Shown: piece by piece, positions 1 through 5,419 of the stretch
Numbering within the stretch: position 1 is the first letter of the stretch
How the letters are laid out: the number at the start of each line of letters is the position of its first letter
From: Rhodoferax sp.
GTDB taxonomy: Bacteria; Pseudomonadota; Gammaproteobacteria; Burkholderiales; Burkholderiaceae_C
Assembly: GCA_023231075.1 (NCBI GenBank)
Contig: JALNWC010000119.1
Location: forward strand, 1 to 7,430
Reading direction: 5' to 3'
Length of the DNA: 7,430 bases
The notes under the pieces: model-generated
Databases searched by the model: none
Seen by the model: the letters and a program-made list of their open reading frames with translations, nothing else
Told to the model about the DNA's origin: nothing
Made by a program: the position numbers and the translations under genes

Positions 1-383
1 AGGCGGCGCAGACCAAACTTGAGCAGGAGTTTTCCAAGCGCGAAAAAGAGCTGGTTGACCAGGGCGCCAGCATCAAGGCGCTGGCGGACAAGTTTGAGCG
101 CGAGGCGCCCACCTTGCCTGAAATCCAGCGCCAGACCCGTCAGAAACAACTGCTGGAGCAGGATCGCGATTTTCAAAGAAAGCGGCGCGAGTTCCAGGAA
201 GACCTGAACGCGCGTAAAAACGAAGAGTTGCAACTGGTGATTCAGCGCGCCAACAAGGTCATCAAGGACTTGGCCGTGGCTGAAAACTATGACTTTATTT
301 TTCAGGATGCGGTATACGTCAACCCCAAGCACGACATGACCGACAAGGTGATCAAGGCGCTCAACACGCCTGCTGCCAAGTAA
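1..383 (+). CDS. skp: Skp/OmpH-family periplasmic chaperone, C-terminal part
   Basis: This is the 3' part of a gene that begins upstream of the window; the reading frame is open from base 3 and ends with TAA at 381-383, giving 126 residues. Skp is a trimeric periplasmic chaperone that holds unfolded outer-membrane proteins on their way to the BamA machinery. The visible part is highly charged and helical (rich in K, R, E, Q), as expected for the coiled-coil tentacles. It returns at the end to a short body segment around NYDFIFQDAVYVNPKHDMTD, a typical OmpH/Skp C-terminus. Compared with the usual length of about 160-170 residues, roughly the first 35-45 residues are missing, including the signal peptide. 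The gene stands directly before lpxD, as in most proteobacteria (bamA-skp-lpxD order). The family call is firm; the start cannot be judged. Confidence 0.93.
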   Translation, partial: AAQTKLEQEFSKREKELVDQGASIKALADKFEREAPTLPEIQRQTRQKQLLEQDRDFQRKRREFQEDLNARKNEELQLVIQRANKVIKDLAVAENYDFIFQDAVYVNPKHDMTDKVIKALNTPAAK

Positions 384-408
384 TTCTGAACTTGAAGGCG
401 GACTGCGC

Positions 409-1383
409 GTGACCCTGCGATTGGCATCTATTGTTGAGGCGCTGGGCGGCGAGTTGCACGGCGACGCCAGTCTGCTGATCGAAGGCCTGGCGCCCCTTGA
501 GAGTGCCCAAGCGGGCCAGCTGAGTTTTCTCAGCCATCCCAAGTACCAGCATCTGTTGTCGGCCTCCAAAGCCGGGTGTGTGATCGTCAGCCAGCAATTC
601 CAGGCGCTGGCCGCAGCGCGGGGTGCCTGCATCGTGACCGATCAGCCCTATTTGTACTATGCCCGCGTGACCCAGCTCTGGAAGCAAACCCTGGCCGTAC
701 CCAGCGGGCCGCTGATCCACCCCAGTGCGGTGATCGACCCCCTGGCCCGGGTGCATCCGAGCGCGCGCATCGGCCCCTTGTGTGTGGTCGAGGCAGGTGC
801 CGTGGTGGGTGCCCGGACCGTGCTCAAGTCGCGCGTCACGCTGGGTGAGCGTTGTCTGGTGGGTGAGCGCTGCATCATCCACGCCGGCGTCGTGATCGGT
901 GCCGACGGCTTTGGTTTTGCCCCCAACGCGGGCGTCTGGGAAAAAATTGAACAATTGGGCGCGGTGCGCATTGGCAATGATGTCGAAATTGGCGCCAACA
1001 CCTGTATTGACCGGGGCGCGCTGCAGGACACCGTGATCGAAGATGGCGTCAAGCTCGACAACCTGATCCAGATCGGACACAACGTGCACATCGGCCAGCA
1101 CACGGCCATGGCGGGTTGCGTCGGCGTGGCCGGTACCGCCACCATCGGTGCCCACTGCACCGTGGGCGGCGGCGCCATCGTGCTGGGCCATCTGACGCTG
1201 GCCGACGGGGTTCACATTTCCGCTGCCTCGGTGGCGACGCGCTCCATCCACAAGCCGGGTCATTACACCGGCATGTTCCCGCTCGACGACAACGCGGCCT
1301 GGGAGAAAAACGCCGCATCGCTCAAACAGCTGGCCAGCCTGCGTGAGCGCATCCGGGCGCTGGAAGCGCAACGCAATCAATAA
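409..1383 (+). CDS. lpxD: UDP-3-O-(3-hydroxyacyl)glucosamine N-acyltransferase LpxD
   Basis: LpxD transfers a 3-hydroxyacyl chain from acyl-ACP to the 2-amino group of UDP-3-O-acylglucosamine, the third step of lipid A synthesis, in the cytoplasm. The 324-residue product has the family layout: an N-terminal uridine-binding domain (about 1-100), a left-handed beta-helix of hexapeptide repeats (about 105-275), and a C-terminal helical tail (about 295-324). The GADGFGFAP motif is at 164-172. By alignment with E. coli LpxD from memory, His224 in IGHNV matches catalytic His239 and His261 matches His276. The start is GTG, chosen because GAAGG (394-398) lies 10 nt upstream and the product begins as the family does. 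Position 275 is Val where E. coli has the chain-length residue Met290. The gene follows skp by 25 nt and precedes fabZ by 19 nt. Confidence 0.97.
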   Translation: MTLRLASIVEALGGELHGDASLLIEGLAPLESAQAGQLSFLSHPKYQHLLSASKAGCVIVSQQFQALAAARGACIVTDQPYLYYARVTQLWKQTLAVPSGPLIHPSAVIDPLARVHPSARIGPLCVVEAGAVVGARTVLKSRVTLGERCLVGERCIIHAGVVIGADGFGFAPNAGVWEKIEQLGAVRIGNDVEIGANTCIDRGALQDTVIEDGVKLDNLIQIGHNVHIGQHTAMAGCVGVAGTATIGAHCTVGGGAIVLGHLTLADGVHISAASVATRSIHKPGHYTGMFPLDDNAAWEKNAASLKQLASLRERIRALEAQRNQ

Positions 1384-1402
1384 AATTCGAACCAAGGACA
1401 CC

Positions 1403-1843
1403 ATGATGGATATCTACAAAATTCTCACCAAGTTGCCGCACCGCTACCCGTTCTTGCTGGTGGACCGGGTGCTCGTGATCGACAAGGGCAAATCCATCAA
1501 GGCCCTGAAAAATGTCACCATCAACGAGCCCTTTTTCCAAGGGCATTTTCCGCATCGTCCGGTGATGCCGGGCGTGTTGATGCTCGAAGCTTTGGCGCAA
1601 GCGGCTGCCTTGCTGGCCTTTGACGCCATTGACTCAGGCGCCACCGACGACATGGTTTACTACTTTGCCGGCATGGAAGGCGTCCGTTTCAAACGCCCGG
1701 TGGAGCCTGGCGACCAGCTGATTCTTGACGTGGAATTGCTGCGCATGAAGGCCGGCATTTTCAAATTCAAGACCTGCGCCACCGTGGACGGCGTGCTGGC
1801 GGTCGAGGCTGAGCTCACCTGCGCCATGCGCAAAATCGCCTGA
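1403..1843 (+). CDS. fabZ: (3R)-hydroxyacyl-ACP dehydratase FabZ
   Basis: FabZ dehydrates (3R)-hydroxyacyl-ACP to trans-2-enoyl-ACP in type II fatty-acid synthesis. It competes with LpxA and LpxD for the same acyl-ACP substrates, which explains its place inside the lipid A cluster. The 146-residue product is a full-length single hot-dog-fold protein. The PHRYPFLLVDRV motif is near residues 12-23. The catalytic stretch GHFPHRPVMPGV gives His48, and Glu62 follows in LMLEA; these match His54 and Glu68 of E. coli FabZ. Two adjacent ATG codons (1403 and 1406) both follow AAGGA (1394-1398), with spacings of 4 and 7 nt. The first gives the MMDI beginning that I recall for related proteins, but the second may be used. 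The frame is open upstream to 1343 inside lpxD; that extension has no family counterpart. Confidence 0.97.
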   Translation: MMDIYKILTKLPHRYPFLLVDRVLVIDKGKSIKALKNVTINEPFFQGHFPHRPVMPGVLMLEALAQAAALLAFDAIDSGATDDMVYYFAGMEGVRFKRPVEPGDQLILDVELLRMKAGIFKFKTCATVDGVLAVEAELTCAMRKIA

Positions 1844-1847
1844 GGAG
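1843..1847 (+). promoter_or_regulatory. Ribosome binding site that fixes the TTG start of lpxA
   Basis: AGGAG begins on the last base of the fabZ TGA stop codon and lies 6 nt before the TTG at 1854. No in-frame ATG stands near the expected N-terminus, so this site decides the start. Its overlap with the fabZ stop suggests that lpxA translation is linked to termination on fabZ. Confidence 0.75.
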
Positions 1848-1853
1848 CCGCGC

Positions 1854-2648
1854 TTGACCACCCTCCATGCCACGGCGCTGGTTGACCCCGCGGCCGAACT
1901 CGACGGTTCTGTCACGGTCGGGCCTTACACCGTCATTGGTCCACACGTCAAAATTGGTGCCGGCACCACCGTGGGTCCGCATTGCGTGCTGGAAGGCCAC
2001 ACCACCATTGGTTGCGACAACCGCATTTTCCAATTTGCCTCGCTGGGCGCCATTCCGCAGGACAAGAAATACGCCGGTGAGCCCTGTGAGCTGGTCATTG
2101 GCAACCGCAACACCATCCGCGAGTTTTGCACCTTCAACATCGGCTCGCCCGGCGATGTCGGCGTGACCTGTGTCGGTGACGACAACTGGCTGATGGCTTA
2201 TGTGCACCTGGCGCATGACTGCCAGGTCGGCAACCACACCATTTTTGCCAACAACTCGCAACTGGCGGGACATGTGCATGTGGGTGACTGGGCGATTCTG
2301 GGCGGCTTTACCGTGGTGCACCAGTTTGTGCGCATCGGCGCCCACAGCATGACGGCCATGTGCGCGCTGCTGTTTGCCGATTTGCCACCCTTCGTGATGT
2401 GCCAGGGACAGCCGGCAGCGGCGCGCTCGATGAATTTTGAGGGTTTGCGCCGGCGCGGCTTTTCGCCCGAACGCATCAGCGCCGTCAAGGCCATGCATAA
2501 GGCGCTGTACCGGGACGACCTGACGCTGCAAGCGGCCCGCGAACAGATTGAAAATCTAACGCAAACTTACCCCGAAGCCTTGCCGGACGTGCAGATGATG
2601 GTCTCGTTTCTGGACCAGGCGTCGCCCCAGCGCGGCATTGTGCGCTGA
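1854..2648 (+). CDS. lpxA: UDP-N-acetylglucosamine O-acyltransferase LpxA
   Basis: LpxA catalyses the first step of lipid A synthesis, moving a 3-hydroxyacyl group from ACP to the 3-OH of UDP-GlcNAc; it acts as a cytoplasmic trimer. The 264-residue product is full length (E. coli 262). A left-handed beta-helix of hexapeptide repeats fills about 1-190 and a helical C-terminal domain follows, with EGLRRRGF at 196-203. Catalytic His121 lies in LAHDCQVGN (E. coli His125). His118, His140 and His156 match E. coli His122, His144 and His160. Asn95 replaces E. coli His99 in an FNIG stretch that I recall as typical of betaproteobacterial LpxA. Met169 stands at the position of E. coli Gly173, the hydrocarbon-ruler residue, and Met there in Pseudomonas aeruginosa goes with C10 acyl chains. 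The start is TTG, supported by AGGAG 6 nt upstream. Confidence 0.97.
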   Translation: MTTLHATALVDPAAELDGSVTVGPYTVIGPHVKIGAGTTVGPHCVLEGHTTIGCDNRIFQFASLGAIPQDKKYAGEPCELVIGNRNTIREFCTFNIGSPGDVGVTCVGDDNWLMAYVHLAHDCQVGNHTIFANNSQLAGHVHVGDWAILGGFTVVHQFVRIGAHSMTAMCALLFADLPPFVMCQGQPAAARSMNFEGLRRRGFSPERISAVKAMHKALYRDDLTLQAAREQIENLTQTYPEALPDVQMMVSFLDQASPQRGIVR

Positions 2649-2666
2649 GCTTTTAACCATCACAGC

Positions 2667-3812
2667 ATGCAAGCCGCCCTGGTCGCCGGTGAAACTTCTG
2701 GCGATCTGCTGGCCGGTTTGCTACTGGACGGCTTGCAGCAGCGCTGGCCTGGTTTGCACGCGGCGGGCATTGGCGGCCCGCAGATGGTGCAGCGCGGTTT
2801 TGAGGCCTGGTGGCCGCACGACAAGCTCGCCGTCCACGGCTTTGGCTGGGAGGTGCTGCGCCGTTACCGCGAAATTGTCGGCATTCGCAGCCAGCTCAAA
2901 ACACGCCTGCTGCAAGACCCGCCCGATGTCTTTATCGGCGTGGATGCCCCCGACTTCAACCTCGACCTGGAGGCCGCCTTGCGGGCCCAGGGCATCAAGA
3001 CCGTGCATTTTGTCTGTCCTTCCATTTGGGCCTGGCGACCTGAGCGGATCGAGAAAATCAAGCGCAGCGTCGACCATGTGCTGTGCATTTTTCCGTTCGA
3101 GCCGGCCCTGCTGGCCGCCCATGGCATCGCCGCCACCTATGTGGGCCACCCGCTGGCCAACGTGATTCCGCTGCAGCCTGACCGGCTCGCTGCGCGCGCC
3201 AGGCTGGGTTTGTCAGCGCAAGATGCCGTGGTCGCCATTTTGCCGGGCAGTCGCGCCTCTGAAATCGCCCATCTGGCGGCGCACTTCTTCAAGGCGGCCC
3301 GGTTGATCCGGCAAGCGCGGCCTGGCACCCAATTCATCGTTCCCGTGGTGCCAGCGCGGCAGGCCCAAATGGAGGCAGCGCTCAAGGCTGGCGGCATGGT
3401 GGATCAGGTGCAACTGGTCGCGGGGCAATCGCATACGGTGCTTGCCGCCTGTGACGTGGCCCTGATCGCCAGCGGCACGGCCACGCTCGAAGCGGCCCTG
3501 TTCAAGCGTCCCATGGTCATTGCCTACCGCATGGGCTGCTTGTCGTGGCAGATCATGCGGCGCAAGAAACTGCAGGCCTGGGTCGGTTTGCCCAATATTT
3601 TGTGTCGTGATTTTGTCGTGCCCGAGCTGCTGCAGGACGCCGCCACGCCGCACGCCCTGGCGCACGAAGTTTTACAGTGGCTTGACGCCAAAGCCAGCCA
3701 GCCTGAGAAAATACACGCCCTTGAACAACGCTTTTGCGCGCTGCACGCCGAGTTGCAGCGCGATACACCCCAGCTTGCTGCCCATGCCATCGCGCAACTC
3801 CTTCAGCCCTGA
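2667..3812 (+). CDS. lpxB: Lipid-A-disaccharide synthase LpxB
   Basis: LpxB (glycosyltransferase family 19) joins UDP-2,3-diacylglucosamine and lipid X (2,3-diacylglucosamine 1-phosphate) into the lipid A disaccharide, releasing UDP, at the inner face of the inner membrane. The 381-residue product is full length (E. coli 382). Visible motifs are LVAGETSGD at 5-13, FIGVDAPDF at 89-97 with Asp93 at the place of E. coli Asp98, the CPSIWAWR block at 117-124, and LPGSRASEI at 192-200 with Arg196 at the place of Arg201. ASGTATLEAAL at 268-278 and the SLPN-like GLPNIL at 307-312 belong to the sugar-nucleotide side. The ATG start is fixed by an in-frame TGA (the lpxA stop) seven codons upstream and by the family N-terminus, but no clear Shine-Dalgarno sequence precedes it. 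Coupling to lpxA, 18 nt upstream, is a plausible explanation. Confidence 0.97.
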   Translation: MQAALVAGETSGDLLAGLLLDGLQQRWPGLHAAGIGGPQMVQRGFEAWWPHDKLAVHGFGWEVLRRYREIVGIRSQLKTRLLQDPPDVFIGVDAPDFNLDLEAALRAQGIKTVHFVCPSIWAWRPERIEKIKRSVDHVLCIFPFEPALLAAHGIAATYVGHPLANVIPLQPDRLAARARLGLSAQDAVVAILPGSRASEIAHLAAHFFKAARLIRQARPGTQFIVPVVPARQAQMEAALKAGGMVDQVQLVAGQSHTVLAACDVALIASGTATLEAALFKRPMVIAYRMGCLSWQIMRRKKLQAWVGLPNILCRDFVVPELLQDAATPHALAHEVLQWLDAKASQPEKIHALEQRFCALHAELQRDTPQLAAHAIAQLLQP

Positions 3813-4491
3813 GTCCGGCGCCAGCCGGGCGTCACTGTCACGGTCGGTGCGTCCCGCCGGGCGCCGTGGCCAAACGCCTGCCAGCCTGCAACAGCTCGCC
3901 CGGCAATGGGAAATCAACGGCTTGATCGCCGGGGTTGACGAAGCGGGTCGTGGCCCATTGGCAGGCCCGGTGCTCGCGGCTGCGGTCATTCTGGACGAAC
4001 TCCATCCGATCAAGGGCCTGGCAGACTCCAAAAAGCTCACGGAACGCAAACGTGAGCAGCTGTTTGATGAGATCCGGGCCAAGTCCCTGTGCTTTTCGGT
4101 GGCGCAAGCCAGCGTGCAGGAAATCGACACGCTCAACATTTTGCAGGCGACCTTGCTGGCCATGCGCCGTGCGGTGGAAGGCTTGCGCCTGAGCCCGAAG
4201 CTGGTGCTGGTCGACGGCAATCGTCTGCCGGTGTTGCCCATGCGCGCCGAGGCCATCGTCAAGGGCGATGCCCTGGTGGCGGCGATTTCGGCGGCATCGA
4301 TTCTGGCCAAGGTCACGCGCGACCGCTGGTGTCGGGAGGTCGATGCGGTGTATCCGGCCTATGGTTTTGCCCGGCACAAGGGCTACGGCACGGCAGCGCA
4401 TTTGTCAGCCTTGCAAGCGCATGGCGCCTGTCCCGTGCACCGCACCAGTTTTCGCCCGGTGACCGAGGTTTTGCAAGGCGTCACGCCATGA
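3784..4491 (+). CDS. rnhB: Ribonuclease HII
   Basis: RNase HII cuts the RNA strand of RNA-DNA hybrids and removes single ribonucleotides misinserted in DNA. The conserved core is complete: AGVDEAGRGPLAGPV at 49-63 with Asp52 and Glu53, DSKKL at 81-85, VDGN at 143-146 with Asp144, and KGDALVAAISAASILAKVTRD at 160-180 with Asp162. These four acidic residues are the expected DEDD set. The product from the first plausible ATG is 235 residues, longer than the usual 195-215. The extra part is a basic, Ser/Arg-rich N-terminus of about 45 residues that overlaps the end of lpxB by 29 nt. GTG at 3847 and TTG at 3922 are alternative in-frame starts; none of the three has a convincing Shine-Dalgarno sequence. 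The lpxB-rnhB order is common in proteobacteria. Function is firm; the start is not. Confidence 0.93.
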   Translation: MPSRNSFSPESGASRASLSRSVRPAGRRGQTPASLQQLARQWEINGLIAGVDEAGRGPLAGPVLAAAVILDELHPIKGLADSKKLTERKREQLFDEIRAKSLCFSVAQASVQEIDTLNILQATLLAMRRAVEGLRLSPKLVLVDGNRLPVLPMRAEAIVKGDALVAAISAASILAKVTRDRWCREVDAVYPAYGFARHKGYGTAAHLSALQAHGACPVHRTSFRPVTEVLQGVTP

Positions 4492-5279
4492 GCTCACCCC
4501 AGGTACTGCACATCAGCTCGCGCGACAACGCCTTGTTCAAGGACCTCAAACGACTGGCCCACGGCAATACCGATTACCGCAAGCAGCAGCGCGTCTGGGC
4601 CGAGGGCGACCATTTGTTGCGGGCCGCCCTGGGGCGGGGTGTGCGGCCGGCCATCGGCCTGTTTTCAGCGTCTTACTGGCCCGTGGCGCCTGCCGCCTAT
4701 GTGCAGGCCGCGCCCAGGAACGTGGTGTTGAGCGACCCGCTGTTCGATGAACTCAGCACCCTGGAGTCGCCGACCCGTCTGGGCTTTGTCTTTGATTTGC
4801 CGCAACAGTCAGCCATCCAGGCCGACGCGGCAACGGTCATCCTGGACCGGGTGCAGGACGCCGGCAATGTGGGCGCGATCCTGCGCAGCGCCTCGGCCTT
4901 CGGCTTCAGGCAGGTCATTGCGCTCAAAGGCACGGCCGCCCTGTGGAGCACCAAGGTGCTGCGGGCCGGCATGGGTGCCCATTGGGGTCTGCAGCTCGTC
5001 GAGGGCGCCTCGCTGGAGCAGCTGGATGTCTTGACGGTGCCGCTGCTCGTGACCAGTTCACACCGTGGCAGTTATTTGCACCAGGCGCTCCTGAAAAAGG
5101 AGCTTCCCATGCCTTGCGCCTGGGCTTTGGGGCATGAAGGGCAGGGCGTTTGTGCGGAACTCGAAGCGCGTGCCAGTGGCCATGTGCGCATCGCCCAACC
5201 GGGGGGTGAAGAGTCGCTCAATGTGGCCTCGGCCGCGGCGATTTGCCTGCACGCCAGTGCCACCGCGCACTTGGTCTAG
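4488..5279 (+). CDS. SpoU/TrmH-family RNA 2'-O-ribose methyltransferase
   Basis: This is a SPOUT-class, AdoMet-dependent methyltransferase acting on rRNA or tRNA ribose. The 263-residue product has an N-terminal substrate-binding region (about 10-105), with the AEGDHLLRAAL stretch at 38-48 resembling the SpoU substrate-binding domain. The knotted catalytic domain follows, with all three SpoU motifs: motif 1 around DRVQDAGNVGAILRSASAFG (120-139) with Asn127 and Arg133, motif 2 WALGHEGQG (212-220), and motif 3 IAQPGGEESLNVASAAA (235-251). The ATG start overlaps the rnhB stop (ATGA), with AAGG 9 nt upstream, so translation is probably coupled. The target nucleotide cannot be told from sequence. 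RlmB, TsnR or YsgA-like roles are possible, so no symbol is given. Confidence 0.9.
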   Translation: MSSPQVLHISSRDNALFKDLKRLAHGNTDYRKQQRVWAEGDHLLRAALGRGVRPAIGLFSASYWPVAPAAYVQAAPRNVVLSDPLFDELSTLESPTRLGFVFDLPQQSAIQADAATVILDRVQDAGNVGAILRSASAFGFRQVIALKGTAALWSTKVLRAGMGAHWGLQLVEGASLEQLDVLTVPLLVTSSHRGSYLHQALLKKELPMPCAWALGHEGQGVCAELEARASGHVRIAQPGGEESLNVASAAAICLHASATAHLV

Positions 5280-5299
5280 GCTTGCCCCTGGGCTATAAT
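5271..5299 (+). promoter_or_regulatory. Sigma-70 promoter of carA
   Basis: A perfect TATAAT lies at 5294-5299. The best -35 candidate is TTGGTC at 5271-5276, which matches TTGACA only in its first three bases but has an ideal 17-nt spacer; it overlaps the last codons of the methyltransferase gene. The expected start is the A at 5307, eight positions after the end of the -10 box, where the sequence reads AATTTC. This promoter opens a new unit, carA-leuE-carB. The weak -35 suggests either help from an activator or moderate basal activity. Confidence 0.75.
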
Positions 5300-5419
5300 C
5301 CGGGTCAATTTCGCACCCGCGTACGCTCGCAGCAGCAGTCCACCCCATCCCAGTCAGCAGCCGCTTCAGGAGTCCTTCCTGCGTGCTTGGGCGTACCCGC
5401 AACCATTTCGGAGAACCCA
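5300..5419 (+). promoter_or_regulatory. carA start region and 5' leader
   Basis: There is no gene and no ATG in this stretch. It contains an inverted repeat CGGGT (5301-5305) / ACCCG (5315-5319) around the predicted transcription start, and an 8-bp palindrome GCGTACGC at 5319-5326. A possible long-range stem pairs 5321-5329 with 5388-5396 (seven Watson-Crick and two G-U pairs), and a 5-bp hairpin CAGGA/TCCTG lies inside its loop (5367-5381). GGAGA at 5410-5414 is the carA ribosome binding site, 5 nt before GTG 5420. No E. coli-type ARG box is visible. A regulatory role for the structure is inferred from its presence alone. Confidence 0.5.

Noticed and set aside
1343..1402. Longer FabZ start inside lpxD
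   Set aside because: The extra residues have no counterpart in FabZ, and AAGGA precedes the ATG pair at 1403/1406.
361..1404. Long open frame of 347 codons on the minus strand opposite lpxD
   Set aside because: It mirrors a GC-rich coding gene, has no recognisable domain, and its Gly/His/Arg/Ala-rich composition is typical of antisense frames in such DNA.
1815..2531. Minus-strand frame of 238 codons opposite lpxA
   Set aside because: A shadow of lpxA without recognisable motifs or a supporting ribosome binding site.
3520..3783. Upstream extension of the rnhB frame inside lpxB
   Set aside because: The frame is open by chance within lpxB; RNase HII proteins have no domain of this kind and the sequence is Cys/Arg/Pro-rich noise.
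4089..4487. Upstream extension of the methyltransferase frame inside rnhB
   Set aside because: The region codes for the catalytic core of RNase HII in another frame; the family N-terminus fits the ATG at 4488.
5282..5287. TTGCCC as a -35 element for the carA promoter
   Set aside because: It is only 6 nt from TATAAT, far from the required 16-18 nt.
5284..5293. GCCC-CT-GGGC as a terminator for the upstream unit
   Set aside because: The stem is only 4 bp with a 2-nt loop and no T run follows; it lies within the carA promoter spacer.
5319..5326. Palindrome GCGTACGC as a standalone operator
   Set aside because: An 8-bp palindrome alone is common in GC-rich DNA; it is mentioned only as part of the leader structure.
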